Shown: positions 1-10,182, counted from the stretch's first letter. The stretch: 64,000 nucleotides of DNA from Streptomyces sp. RKND-216 (GCF_004795255.1 NZ_SSBQ01000002.1:3874001-3938000); one strand, 5' to 3'. Numbers and translations: made by a program. The notes: generated by a model from the sequence alone, not told the origin.

Positions 1-1323
1 AGCCACTTCCAGGCGCTGACCTCCGCGGTGTCCGGCACCGTCGGTCTCGGCAACATCGCCGGTGTCGCCATCGCCGTCACCATCGGTGGCGCCGGCGCCA
101 CCTTCTGGATGATCCTCTGCGGCCTCCTCGGCATGGCCACCAAGTTCGTCGAGTGCACCCTCGGTGTGAAGTACCGCGAGATCCACGCCGACGGCACCGT
201 CTCCGGCGGCCCGATGCACTACCTGCGTAAGGGCATGGCCGAGCGCGGCTTCGCCGGCGTCGGCAAGGTGCTCGCCGTCGGCTCCGCCGTCTCGCTGCTG
301 TTCTTCACCTTCTTCGGCGGCAACCTCTTCCAGGTCAACCAGAGCCTCGAGCAGCTCCAGTCGGTCACCGGCAAGGACGACAGCGTCTTCACCAGCTCCG
401 GCGGCGCCTTCTTCTTCGGTCTCCTCATCGCCGCGGTCGTCGCACTCGTCCTCATCGGCGGCATGAAGTCCATCGGCGCGGTCACCAGCAAGCTCGTCCC
501 GAGCATGGCGCTCCTCTACGTGACCGCCTGCGTCATCGTCATCGCCTTCAACATCACCGCGGTCCCGGACGCCTTCGGCGAGATCTTCCAGGGCGCGTTC
601 AGCCCCGAGGGGGTCGTCGGCGGCATCATCGGCGCGATCATCCAGGGTTTCCGCCGCGCCGCCTTCTCCAACGAGGCCGGCATCGGCTCCGCGCCGATCG
701 CCCACTCCGCGGTGAAGACCAAGCGCCCCGCCACCGAGGGTCTCGTGGCCATGCTCGAGCCCTTCCTGGACACGGTCTTCATCTGCACCATGACGGCCCT
801 GACCATCGTCATCGCCCAGCCGCAGAGCTTCCTGGACGCCCGCGAGAAGGCCGCCACCGGTGCCGCTCCCGAGTCCGGCGTCGCCCTGACCTCGGACGCC
901 TTCGAGACGGTGATCCCCTGGTTCCCGTACGTCCTCACCGTCGCGGTCCTGCTGTTCGCCATCTCCACGATCATCACGTGGAGCTACTACGGACTGAAGG
1001 CCTGGACCTACCTCTTCGGCCGCAGCCGTGCCAGTGAGCTGATCTACAAGATCTTCTTCTGCACCATCGTCGTCTCCGGTGCGCTGATGTCCCTCGGCTC
1101 GCTGGTCACGATGGCCGACTCGTTCCTCTTCCTGGCCGCCGTGTTCAACATCATCGGCCTGTACTTCCTGGCCCCGGTCGTCAAGCGCGAGCTGCGCCGG
1201 GTCCTGGAGTACGTCCGCCGGCGCGACGCCGGGGAGACCGACGAGCAGATCGAGGCCTCCGAGCCCCGGGACTCCGTCCCCGGCCAGGGCGGCCCCGGAC
1301 TCGCCGGCGCCACGTCGGTCTGA
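1..1323 (+). CDS. AGCS-family sodium:alanine/glycine symporter (5' truncated)
   Basis: The reading frame is open from base 1, so the N-terminus lies outside the window; 440 residues remain. It is an integral membrane protein with about nine hydrophobic segments and a hydrophilic, acidic C-terminal tail of about 50 residues. The segment [15 protein letters not shown], about 230 residues in, is the conserved signature of the alanine or glycine:cation symporter (AlsT/DagA) family. Family members import Ala/Gly with Na+ across the cytoplasmic membrane. A strong hairpin follows 38 bases after the stop, so the gene ends its own transcript. Exact substrate is not determinable from sequence. Confidence 0.9.
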   Translation, partial: SHFQALTSAVSGTVGLGNIAGVAIAVTIGGAGATFWMILCGLLGMATKFVECTLGVKYREIHADGTVSGGPMHYLRKGMAERGFAGVGKVLAVGSAVSLLFFTFFGGNLFQVNQSLEQLQSVTGKDDSVFTSSGGAFFFGLLIAAVVALVLIGGMKSIGAVTSKLVPSMALLYVTACVIVIAFNITAVPDAFGEIFQGAFSPEGVVGGIIGAIIQGFRRAAFSNEAGIGSAPIAHSAVKTKRPATEGLVAMLEPFLDTVFICTMTALTIVIAQPQSFLDAREKAATGAAPESGVALTSDAFETVIPWFPYVLTVAVLLFAISTIITWSYYGLKAWTYLFGRSRASELIYKIFFCTIVVSGALMSLGSLVTMADSFLFLAAVFNIIGLYFLAPVVKRELRRVLEYVRRRDAGETDEQIEASEPRDSVPGQGGPGLAGATSV

Positions 1324-1361
1324 CCGCCCGCCCGGCGCTGCCGGGAGGACGTCCCCACCAG

Positions 1362-1407
1362 GCACAGGCCCGGTGAGCACCCCGCGGGGAGCCCACCGGG
1401 CCTGTGC
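1362..1407 (+). terminator. Rho-independent-like terminator of the AGCS gene
   Basis: Perfect 14-bp inverted repeat: GCACAGGCCCGGTG (1362-1375) and CACCGGGCCTGTGC (1394-1407). The 18-base loop contains a further CCCCGCGGGG palindrome. There is no U-tract, as is usual in Streptomyces. The right arm ends 15 bases before the chosen start of the next gene. Confidence 0.75.
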
Positions 1408-1421
1408 TTATCCTGCATATC

Positions 1422-1853
1422 ATGCTGACCATCACACAGGAGCTGCACGACGCGATCGTGGCCCACGCCCGCGCCGACCACCCCGACGAGGCGTGCGGCG
1501 TCGTCGCCGGCCCCGCCGGCTCCGGCCGCCCCGAGCGGTTCATCCCGATGCTGAACGCGGCCCGGTCGCCCACGTTCTACGAGTTCGACTCCACCGACCT
1601 GCTCAAGCTCTACCGCGAGATGGACGACCGCGACGAGGAGCCCGTCGTCATCTACCACTCGCACACCGCCACCGAGGCCTACCCCTCGCGCACCGACATC
1701 TCCTACGCCAACGAGCCCGGTGCCCACTACGTGCTGGTCTCCACCGCCGACTGCGGCAACGACGAGGGCCCGTTCTCCTTCCGCTCCTTCCGCATCGTGG
1801 ACGGAACCGTGGAAGAGGAGGAAGTAGGCGTCGTCCCCGCCTACGACGCTTGA
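1422..1853 (+). CDS. mec: JAMM/MPN+ metalloprotease, CysO-processing (Mec-like)
   Basis: 143 residues. The JAMM zinc motif is complete: HSH, seven residues, then SRTD (HxHx7SxxD) near residues 72-85, with the upstream catalytic Glu in DEACGVV near residue 22. In Mycobacterium tuberculosis the homologue Mec releases cysteine from the CysO-cysteine adduct made by CysM. The downstream order cysO-cysM supports the same role. An in-frame GTG lies at 1404, but it sits inside the terminator stem of the preceding gene, so ATG 1422 (MLTITQEL) is preferred. The gene is followed not by cysO directly but by a leader-peptide ORF. Confidence 0.88.
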   Translation: MLTITQELHDAIVAHARADHPDEACGVVAGPAGSGRPERFIPMLNAARSPTFYEFDSTDLLKLYREMDDRDEEPVVIYHSHTATEAYPSRTDISYANEPGAHYVLVSTADCGNDEGPFSFRSFRIVDGTVEEEEVGVVPAYDA

Positions 1854-1904
1854 ACCGGCACGGCGGAGATGAGACGAGAACGTCCGTATGGTGATACCGA
1901 CATC

Positions 1905-1925
1905 CGATTCCCGCCCCGGGAATCG
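1905..1925. promoter_or_regulatory. 9-bp palindrome upstream of the Cys leader peptide
   Basis: CGATTCCCG-CCC-CGGGAATCG is a perfect inverted repeat with a three-base centre, 13 bases upstream of the leader-peptide start. A weaker GTAT-GGTG-ATAC repeat lies at 1886-1897. The first is either an operator for a sulfur regulator or a 5'-UTR hairpin; the sequence does not decide between these. Confidence 0.4.
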
Positions 1926-1938
1926 CTACGATGAGGCC

Positions 1939-2049
1939 ATGGTTGTCCACGACGTGAGCGCTGAAGAGAAGGGCCCGGGCACGACGCTGCTCGTGGCGCG
2001 CCTGCACGTCGACCTGTGCCGCCTCGCCAGCGCCATCTGTTCGCGCTGA
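1939..2049 (+). CDS. Cysteine-containing leader peptide upstream of cysO
   Basis: 36 residues starting MVVHDVSAEE and ending RLHVDLCRLASAICSR. Two Cys codons (TGC and TGT) lie within the last ten codons. The HVDLxR...SAxC pattern is that of short actinobacterial peptides annotated as putative leader peptides and found upstream of sulfur-assimilation genes. A GAGG lies 6-9 bases before the ATG. The gene lies between mec and cysO, and alternative hairpins follow its stop. The inferred role is ribosome-mediated attenuation: stalling at Cys codons when Cys-tRNA is scarce would change folding ahead of cysO-cysM. Regulation is not proven by sequence. Confidence 0.7.
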   Translation: MVVHDVSAEEKGPGTTLLVARLHVDLCRLASAICSR

Positions 2050-2061
2050 GCCCGCGCCCGC

Positions 2062-2091
2062 GGCACACCGTGCCCCACCCGGGACGGTGCC
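2062..2091 (+). promoter_or_regulatory. Mutually exclusive hairpins (candidate attenuator)
   Basis: Right after the leader stop, GGCAC (2062-2066) can pair with GTGCC (2070-2074). Alternatively CACCGT (2066-2071) can pair with ACGGTG (2084-2089). The two stems share bases 2066-2071, so only one can form at a time. This is the geometry expected of attenuation coupled to translation of the leader ORF. There is no obvious terminator U-tract before cysO. Confidence 0.4.
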
Positions 2092-2186
2092 CGCGCCGAC
2101 GCGCCCGCCCGTACGGTCCGCACGACCCGCACGCACGCACCACGCACGCCACAGCCTGCCCCCTTCCTTCCTCACCAGGAGCATCC

Positions 2187-3415
<1,229 letters not shown>

Positions 3416-3419
3416 CCGC

Positions 3420-3578
3420 TCAGCCCTCCTCCGGCGGCGGCTCCCGGCGCGACGCGTCACGCCGGGAGCGCGCCGTGCCCCGACGCCGCCTCCGCAACCG
3501 GCCCGTCCCGTCCACATAGGCCGCGACCAGCGCGAACACCACGACCAGCCCCAACATCAGCCACCATCCCGTGCTCAA
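3420..3578 (-). CDS. Small single-pass membrane protein
   Basis: 52-residue ORF with a TTG start, reading LSTGWWLMLG, then a hydrophobic helix (about residues 5-22), then YVDGTGRLRR and a basic tail. GGAGGGAGA lies 9-17 bases upstream. It is convergent with cysM. The architecture (N-out helix, Arg-rich cytosolic tail) suits a real small membrane protein. No family is recognised, and the overlapping 66-residue frame has no such logic. Confidence 0.5.
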   Translation of the reverse strand: MSTGWWLMLGLVVVFALVAAYVDGTGRLRRRRRGTARSRRDASRREPPPEEG

Positions 3579-3766
3579 CCGTCATCACTCTCCCTCCGTG
3601 GTCACACCTACCCCGCGCTGGTGATTCCGCCCACACACGCACGTCCCGAGGAGTCACCGGGCCCGGCGCGCCTTACGCTCGGAAAACCACCTCCTCACCG
3701 ACGCGGCGGTCGCGACCACCACGCGTGGGGAGCAGAAGACCGGCCGCCCACGGAGGTTCCCGCTCC

Positions 3767-4528
3767 ATGAAGCTCACAGTCGTCGGCTGCTCGGGGTCCT
3801 TCCCCTCCGCGGAATCGGCCTGCTCGAGCTACCTTCTCGAAGCCGACGGCTTCCGGCTGCTCCTCGACATGGGCAACGGCGCCCTCGGCGAACTCCAGCG
3901 GCACTGCGGCCTCTACGACCTCGACGCCATCGCGCTCAGCCACCTGCACGCCGACCACTGCATCGACATGTGCGGCTACTTCGTCGCCCGCTACTACCGG
4001 CACGAGGGCGGCCGCTGCGCCCCCCTCCCCGTCTGGGGACCCGACGGCACTGAACGCCGGCTGACCACGGCCTACGCCGACACCCCCACCGACTCCTCCA
4101 TGAGCGAAGTCTTCGACTTCCGCACCCTCACCCCGGGCAGCACCTTCGAGACCGGCCCCTTCACCGTGCGCACCGCCCTCGTACGCCACCCCGTCGAGGC
4201 CTACGGCTTCCGCATCACGCACCGCGACACCGGACGCGTACTCACCTATTCGGGTGACACCGGCCCGTGCAACGAGATCGACGCCCTCGCCGCCGGCGCC
4301 GATCTCTTCCTCTGCGAAGCCTCCTTCACCCACGGCAAGGAGGACATCCCCGAACTCCACCTGAACGGCCTCCAGGCAGGCCAGTGCGCCGAACGCGCCA
4401 AGGCCCGGAAGCTGCTCCTCACCCACGTCCCCCCGTGGACCGACCCCCAGGCCAACCTGCGCGACGCCAAGGCCGCCTTCCCCGGCCCCGTCGAGCTGGC
4501 CCGCGCCGGCGCCGTCCACGAGATCTGA
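3767..4528 (+). CDS. MBL-fold metallohydrolase, Rv1339-like (possible cNMP phosphodiesterase)
   Basis: 253 residues starting MKLTVVGCSGSFPS, with GGAGG 12 bases before ATG 3767. The metallo-beta-lactamase motif HLHADH occurs near residue 59, and further metal ligands lie in VRHPVEAYG and YSGDTGP. Gene order (mec-cysO-cysM-this-rph-rdgB) matches the M. tuberculosis Rv1334-Rv1341 block. There the equivalent gene, Rv1339, is reported as an atypical cyclic-nucleotide phosphodiesterase. Assignment of that activity here is inferred from synteny and fold; RNase Z-like function is an alternative. Confidence 0.8.
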   Translation: MKLTVVGCSGSFPSAESACSSYLLEADGFRLLLDMGNGALGELQRHCGLYDLDAIALSHLHADHCIDMCGYFVARYYRHEGGRCAPLPVWGPDGTERRLTTAYADTPTDSSMSEVFDFRTLTPGSTFETGPFTVRTALVRHPVEAYGFRITHRDTGRVLTYSGDTGPCNEIDALAAGADLFLCEASFTHGKEDIPELHLNGLQAGQCAERAKARKLLLTHVPPWTDPQANLRDAKAAFPGPVELARAGAVHEI

Positions 4529-4570
4529 CCGCCCCCGGCGTACTCTCGGAGCACGGCAGAGGAGGACGCC

Positions 4571-4804
4571 ATGGCCGGCAAGGCGGAGAGGATCGTCGCC
4601 GGACTCGGCGGCATCGAGAACATCGAAGTCGTCGAGGGCTGCGTGACCCGCCTGCGCACCGAGGTCGGCGACGCCGCACTCGTCGACGTCGCCGCACTGA
4701 AGAGCGCCGGGGCCAGTGACGTCGTCCGCATGGGGAGCATGATCCAGGTCGTGCTCGGCCTCGACGCCGACCCGATCGCCGAGGAGATCGAAGACCTCAT
4801 GTGA
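4571..4804 (+). CDS. PTS glucose-type EIIB domain protein
   Basis: 77 residues, a free-standing phosphotransferase EIIB domain. The phosphoryl-accepting Cys is in EGCVTRLRTEV near residue 22, with the surrounding pattern of the glucose/sucrose IIB family. AGAGGAGG precedes ATG 4571. No EIIA, EIIC or HPr gene lies nearby, so it either partners with a distant permease or has a regulatory role. It lies 42 bases after the MBL gene and probably shares its transcript. Confidence 0.88.
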   Translation: MAGKAERIVAGLGGIENIEVVEGCVTRLRTEVGDAALVDVAALKSAGASDVVRMGSMIQVVLGLDADPIAEEIEDLM

Positions 4805-4915
4805 GCGTCGCCCGGGCGCCGCCCCGCGCACGGGCCCCCGCCCGCGGCCGCACGGACCCCGCCCGCCCCGCAGCCGCCGTACGGGCCCCGCCCCCATGCG
4901 ACTAGGCTCGCCCCC

Positions 4916-5659
<744 letters not shown>

Positions 5660-5789
5660 ACCCACGGGCGGCACCGCCCGCAAAACCGCCCGCCGGGACG
5701 GAACTTTGCGAGCGCTTTACGCGTCTGAGAAGGTACGGGCCGTACGGGTCGATCCGTGCGGCCCGTCCAAGCTCTCGGGAGGGAACCCA

Positions 5790-6173
5790 GTGCGTCGCAC
5801 TCTGTCCACCGCCGTCACAGCTGTCGTCGTGGCCGCCACGGCCACGCTCGCCGTGGGCTGCGGCGCCATCGACAAGGCGCTCGACTGCGCCAACACGGCC
5901 GTCACCGTCGCCGAGAGCGTCGAAGACCTCCAGAACGCCGCCTCCTCCGTGGGCGAAGACCCCACGCAGGCCAAGGAAGCCCTCGACAGCATCGAGAAGA
6001 ACCTCGACGAGATCGAGAAGTCCACCGACAGCGCCGACGTCAAGAGTGCCGTCGGCGACCTCAACACCGCTGTCGGGGACGCCCGCACCGCCGTCAACGA
6101 GGGCCGCGCCCCCGACATGAGTGCCGTCAACGACGCAGCGAGCAATCTCACCGAGGTCTGCTCGCCCGCGTGA
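5790..6173 (+). CDS. Secreted lipoprotein of unknown function
   Basis: 127 residues from GTG 5790, which follows GGGAGGGA at good spacing; the longer frame upstream lacks a signal sequence. The N-terminus MRRTLSTAV is followed by a hydrophobic stretch and the lipobox LAVGC (Cys near residue 22). The mature part is rich in Asp/Glu/Ala and looks helical or coiled-coil, with several heptad-like runs (SIEKNLDEIEKS). Such small lipoproteins commonly sit between rph and rdgB in streptomycetes. Function unknown. Confidence 0.72.
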   Translation: MRRTLSTAVTAVVVAATATLAVGCGAIDKALDCANTAVTVAESVEDLQNAASSVGEDPTQAKEALDSIEKNLDEIEKSTDSADVKSAVGDLNTAVGDARTAVNEGRAPDMSAVNDAASNLTEVCSPA

Positions 6174-6228
6174 CCCCGGCCCGCCCGGGCCCCACCACGG
6201 CACCGCGGGTGGCGGGGATAATCGCCGC

Positions 6229-6846
6229 ATGAGCAGTGAACAGCGGCTGATCCTCGCCACCCGCAACGCCCACAAGGTCACCGAACTCCGCGCCATCCTC
6301 ACCGACGCCGGACTCGGCCCCGGCCTCGAACTCCTCGGAGCCGACGCCTACCCCGACATCCCCGACGTCAAGGAGACCGGCGTCACCTTCGCCGAGAACG
6401 CCCTGCTCAAGGCGCACGCCCTGGCCTCCGCCACCGGCCTCCCCGCCGTCGCCGACGACTCCGGCCTCTGTGTCGACGTCCTCGGCGGCGCCCCCGGCAT
6501 CTTCTCCGCCCGCTGGTCCGGCCGGCACGGCGACGACCAGGCCAACCTGGCCCTGCTGCTGTCCCAGATCGTCGACATCGACGACGCCCACCGCGGCGCC
6601 CACTTCGCCTGCGCCGCCGCCCTCGCCCTCCCCGACGGCACCGAACACGTCGTCGAGGGCCGCCTCCCCGGCACCCTCCGCCACGCCCCCGCCGGCACCG
6701 GCGGATTCGGCTACGACCCGATTCTCCAGCCCGACGGCGAGACGCGCACCTGCGCCGAGCTCACCCCCGCCGAGAAGAACGCCGTCAGCCACCGCGGCCG
6801 CGCCTTCCGCGCCCTCGCCCCCCACATCCGCGAGGCCCTGGGCTGA
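6229..6846 (+). CDS. rdgB: RdgB/HAM1 family non-canonical purine NTP pyrophosphatase
   Basis: 205 residues. The N-terminal LATRNAHKVTE loop and the central ADDSGLCVDVLGGAPGIFSARW block are diagnostic. The family hydrolyses XTP, dITP and ITP to monophosphates and keeps them out of nucleic acids. The extended upstream frame is ignored because ATG 6229 starts the conserved N-terminus (MSSEQRLILATRN). It is the last gene of the mec-to-rdgB block and is terminated by the hairpin at 6853-6885. Confidence 0.94.
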   Translation: MSSEQRLILATRNAHKVTELRAILTDAGLGPGLELLGADAYPDIPDVKETGVTFAENALLKAHALASATGLPAVADDSGLCVDVLGGAPGIFSARWSGRHGDDQANLALLLSQIVDIDDAHRGAHFACAAALALPDGTEHVVEGRLPGTLRHAPAGTGGFGYDPILQPDGETRTCAELTPAEKNAVSHRGRAFRALAPHIREALG

Positions 6847-6852
6847 ACGTGC

Positions 6853-6885
6853 GGGGAGGCCCGGCGCCTGACGCCGGGCCTCCCC
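6853..6885. terminator. Bidirectional terminator between rdgB and tRNA-Leu
   Basis: Perfect 14-bp stem: GGGGAGGCCCGGCG (6853-6866) and CGCCGGGCCTCCCC (6872-6885) around a five-base loop. It begins six bases after the rdgB stop and lies just beyond the tRNA 3' end on the other strand, so it can serve both transcripts. Confidence 0.85.
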
Positions 6886-6894
6886 GCTGCGCGG

Positions 6895-6978
6895 TGCGGC
6901 CGGGGGGACTCGAACCCCCACGGGATCTCTCCCACTGGGACCTAAACCCAGCGCGGCTGCCAGTTACGCCACGGCCGC
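6895..6978 (-). tRNA. tRNA-Leu, anticodon TAG
   Basis: 84-nt class II tRNA on the minus strand. The acceptor stem GCGGCCG/CGGCCGC is perfect, with discriminator A. The D-arm has GGCGTAACTGGCAG, the anticodon loop is TTTAGGT (anticodon TAG, bases 6942-6944), there is a long variable arm, and the T-arm has GGTTCGAGTCC. CCA is not encoded. It reads CUA and other CUN codons. The end of the adjacent HNH frame overlaps its first 15 bases. Confidence 0.95.
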
Positions 6979-7475
6979 CTCCTGCATGCATCGTAGACGA
7001 ACGACTCCCGCGGCCGAGTCACACCGCGAGGCGAGCGCGGCCTTCTTCCGGCACCAGGTACTGGTGATCGCGTGGCAGTTGGGGCACAGGTAGCGAAGGT
7101 TCTCGCGGTTGTTGTTCCGCCAGTCCCCGTCGACGTGGTCGATCTGCAGCGTCATGGCAACGCCGCGCCAGGCGCCCTCGTTGCCGCACTCGGCGCAGCG
7201 GTACGGCTCTCCCACTTCGTCCAGCGCCCGCTTGAGCCGCGCCCGGTTCATCCTGGCTGCTCGCTCCGGGAGCTGCCGGAGAGCCGTCTCGGCGTGCGCC
7301 GCGCCACCGCTGGGCGAGCCGCCTTCGCGGGCCGCCTGGTGAAATGCCCGGTGTCCAGGCCCAGCTGGTGCGTCCCGGGCGCCGGCCGGGCACCCAGCCG
7401 TACGGCCACCTCCCGCAACGTGGTGGACTCCGCAACGGCGTCGGCGAGACGTTCTTCCGTGTAGACGACGGCCAT
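6964..7475 (-). pseudogene. Frameshifted HNH endonuclease
   Basis: An N-terminal frame starts at 7475 (MAVVYTEERLADAVAE...) and carries a short HTH-like repeat ending LDTGHF. The conserved HNH part lies one frame away and carries CAECG...IDHVDGDWRNNN...CPNCH, with two Cys pairs and the HNH residues intact. The switch is near 7338-7343; one extra C in TTCAC would restore ...TGHF-HQAARE... through to the nuclease domain. It could be a decayed gene or a single-base error. The frame runs 15 bases into the tRNA-Leu 5' end. The family includes homing and DNA-damage HNH nucleases of unknown target. Confidence 0.7.
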
Positions 7476-7546
7476 GGTCCCTTCCCCTGCTCGCACGCGC
7501 TTCGTACTGGTGAACGAGCAGGTGGGGGAGAGGTTACGGCCGGTGG

Positions 7547-9064
7547 TCAGAAGGCGGGGGTGCGGACGCCTTCGCGGGTGAGGGCGCGGGCCTCCTCGTC
7601 GGTGGAGACGGAGGGCGGGGAGCCCTCCAGGGGTGCGCGGGCGGTCTCCTTGAGCGTGGCGACGGAGACGATGCCGACCACGGCGAAGAGGGTGGTGTAG
7701 ATCGCAGGGGAGAGCGCGTTGCCCGTGCCGTCGACCAGGGCCTCCATGACGACCGGGGTGGTGCCGCCGAAGAGGGAGGCGGACAGGTTGTAGCCGATGG
7801 CGAGCGAGCCGTAGCGGACGTCGGTGCTGAAGAGGGCCGGGAGCGTGGCGGACATGGTGCCGAGGAGGCACACCAGGCATCCGCCGAGGAGGAACAGTCC
7901 CGCGAAGATGGCCCAGGTGCTGCCTTGCTGGAAGAGCGCGAAGGCGGGCACGGTGAGGACGAGGAAGCCGATCATGCCGGCCATCAGGAGGGGTTTTCGG
8001 CCCACCCGGTCACTGCGGCGGCCGATGCGGAAGATGACCGTCATCATCAGCGCCATCGTGACGATGGTGGCGATGAGCTCCAACGACTGCGGCCGGTCGA
8101 GGACTTCCTTCATGTACGTCGGCATGTAGGTGAGCAGCATGTAGTGCGCGACGTTGTACGCGGCGACCAGGCTGATGCACTGGACCATGGTGCGCCAGTG
8201 GTCGACGAAGATGCTCTTGACTTCCTTCTGCGGAACGTCCTCGGAGAGCGCCGGGCCGTTGCCGTTCGGTGCTGCCCCCGCGTGTGCGGCGGCCTTGTCG
8301 GACTCCAGCTTCCTGAACGCCGGGGTCTCGTCCAGCTTGATCCGGAGGTAGAGGCCGACGATGCCGAGGGGGCCGCCGATGAGGAACGGGATGCGCCAGC
8401 CCCACTCGCGCATGCCGTCGGGGCCCAGCCAGAAGGTGAGCAGCAGGACGATTCCGGCGGCGCCGGTGTAGCCCGCGAGGGTGCCGAGTTCGAGGAAGCT
8501 GCCGAAGAAGCCGCGTCGTTTGTCGGGCGCGTACTCGGCGATGAAGGTGGCGGCGCCGCCGTACTCGCCGCCGGTGGAGAAGCCCTGTACGAGGCGGCAG
8601 ACGATGAGCAGGATCGGCGCCCACACGCCGATGGTGGCGTAGCTGGGGATGAGGCCGATGGCGAAGGTGCCGGCGGCCATCAGCATCATGGTGAGGGCGA
8701 GGACCTTCTTCCGCCCGATGCGGTCGCCCAGCGGCCCGAAGAAGGTGCCGCCGAGCGGCCGTACAAGGAAGGACACGGCGAAGGTGCCGAAGGAGGCGAG
8801 GGTCTGGACGCCCTCGCCCGCGCCGGAGTAGAAGACCTTGCCGAGGGTGACCGCGAGGTAGGCGTAGATGCCGAAGTCGAACCACTCCATGGCATTGCCG
8901 AGGGCGGCGGCCTTGACCGCGCGTTTGACGACGCGCTCGTCGGTGACGGTCACGTCGCTGCGTCGCACGCGCGGTTCGCGTCGGCGGTCGATGGCGCGGA
9001 ACAGCGTGCGGTGCCGCCTCAGTGCGGCCAGGTCGGGTGCGCGGTCCTCTCGGCCTCGGTCCAT
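7547..9064 (-). CDS. MFS metabolite:H+ symporter (ProP/ShiA-like)
   Basis: 505 residues from ATG 9064 (MDRGREDRAP). About 12 membrane segments begin at ALGNAMEWFDFGIYAYLA, the start signature of the metabolite:H+ symporter branch that includes proline/betaine and shikimate permeases. GDRIGRKKVLALT is the loop 2-3 motif and is echoed by GRRSDRVGRKP in the second half. A GTG further in (VTVTDERVV) would give a shorter N-terminus nearer the usual form. Candidate substrates are compatible solutes or organic acids; the sequence does not specify. Confidence 0.88.
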   Translation of the reverse strand: MDRGREDRAPDLAALRRHRTLFRAIDRRREPRVRRSDVTVTDERVVKRAVKAAALGNAMEWFDFGIYAYLAVTLGKVFYSGAGEGVQTLASFGTFAVSFLVRPLGGTFFGPLGDRIGRKKVLALTMMLMAAGTFAIGLIPSYATIGVWAPILLIVCRLVQGFSTGGEYGGAATFIAEYAPDKRRGFFGSFLELGTLAGYTGAAGIVLLLTFWLGPDGMREWGWRIPFLIGGPLGIVGLYLRIKLDETPAFRKLESDKAAAHAGAAPNGNGPALSEDVPQKEVKSIFVDHWRTMVQCISLVAAYNVAHYMLLTYMPTYMKEVLDRPQSLELIATIVTMALMMTVIFRIGRRSDRVGRKPLLMAGMIGFLVLTVPAFALFQQGSTWAIFAGLFLLGGCLVCLLGTMSATLPALFSTDVRYGSLAIGYNLSASLFGGTTPVVMEALVDGTGNALSPAIYTTLFAVVGIVSVATLKETARAPLEGSPPSVSTDEEARALTREGVRTPAF

Positions 9065-9138
9065 GGCGCCCTTTGTACCCGCTTGCGGGATCTTCATCCG
9101 GCATATCGGCGGGGTGCCCCGGGGTCGGTGGCGGTGCG

Positions 9139-9606
9139 TCAGATGCCGAGGTCCTTGAGGAGTTTGGCGACGTGGCCGGTCGCCTTGACGTTGTAGAGGG
9201 CGCGTTCGACGGTGCCGTTCTCGTCGACGACGACGGTGGAGCGGATGACGCCGGTGACGGTCTTTCCGTAGAGCTTCTTCTCGCCGAAGGCGCCGTAGGC
9301 CTGGAGGGTCTCCTTGGTCGGGTCGCCGACGAGGGTGACCTTCAGGTCCTCCTTCTCGCGGAACTTCGCGAGCTTCTCCGGCTTGTCGGGGGAGACACCG
9401 ACGACGTCGTAGCCGGCGCCTGCGAGGATGTCCAGGTTGTCGGTGAAGTCGCAGGCCTGCTTGGTGCATCCCGGGGTGAGCGCGGCGGGGTAGAAGTAGA
9501 CGATGACCTTGCGTCCGGCGTAGGCGGCGAGGGAGACCTCGTTGCCGTCGGCGTCGGGCAGGGTGAAGGCGGGTGCGGGGTCGCCGGGTGTGAGCCGCTC
9601 GCTCAT
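9139..9606 (-). CDS. bcp: Thiol peroxidase, Bcp/PrxQ peroxiredoxin
   Basis: 155 residues from ATG 9606 (MSERLTPG). The peroxidatic Cys is in LTPGCTKQACDF, and the second Cys five residues on matches the atypical 2-Cys PrxQ type. In the usual PxxxTxxC motif the residues here read PAALTPGC. It reduces hydrogen and lipid peroxides using thioredoxin. The long upstream frame extension crosses two other genes and is not real. Confidence 0.93.
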   Translation of the reverse strand: MSERLTPGDPAPAFTLPDADGNEVSLAAYAGRKVIVYFYPAALTPGCTKQACDFTDNLDILAGAGYDVVGVSPDKPEKLAKFREKEDLKVTLVGDPTKETLQAYGAFGEKKLYGKTVTGVIRSTVVVDENGTVERALYNVKATGHVAKLLKDLGI

Positions 9607-9789
9607 CTGTGCTCCTCGGGGCTGGTGGGGCGGGGCTGTCTGCTGGGTCGAGCCTAACCAGAGCAGGCGGGGGCGGGGTGCCGTGGGGCGGGGCGGGGGG
9701 CGGAGCTGAAAGACTGTCCGGTAACCAGTACCGGAACCGGCTGCCGGAGGCAGCCGGACCACGACGGGACGAGTGACGGAGGCGACGCG

Positions 9790-10113
9790 GTGTCGGATGC
9801 CAGGACCCCTGCGGACATCGAGGCGGACATCGTTCGGCGGCGGGAGGAGCTCGCCGCGGCGCTGGACGAGATCGCGATGCGGGTGCACCCGAAGACGATC
9901 ATGGCGGGGGCGAAGTCCAAGGTCGCCGCGACCGTGGACCGGACGGCCGGACGGGCGTACGTGGCGGTGAACGCGAAGGTGTCGGGTGCGCGCGCGTCGA
10001 TGACGGACGAGGAGGGGGCGCCGCGGCTGGAGCGCGTGGTGCCGGTGGCCGTGGTGGCGGTGGCGGTGGTGGGCGGTCTGCTGGTCCTGTCGCTGCGCCG
10101 TCGCCGCCGCTGA
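9790..10113 (+). CDS. DUF3618 membrane-anchored protein
   Basis: 107 residues, GTG start. The N-terminal helical segment TPADIEADIVRRREELAAALDEI is the DUF3618 core. One membrane helix (VVPVAVVAVAVVGGLLVLSL) near the C-terminus is followed by six arginines. Such proteins often accompany phage-shock or DUF1269-type membrane genes; here it stands alone between bcp and the GroES-like gene. Function unknown. Confidence 0.85.
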   Translation: MSDARTPADIEADIVRRREELAAALDEIAMRVHPKTIMAGAKSKVAATVDRTAGRAYVAVNAKVSGARASMTDEEGAPRLERVVPVAVVAVAVVGGLLVLSLRRRRR

Positions 10114-10182
10114 CTCCGGCGGCGCCTGCGGGCGGGTCCGGGGTCCGGCCCGCGGGCGGGTGGTTGGGATACGGTCGGGGGC

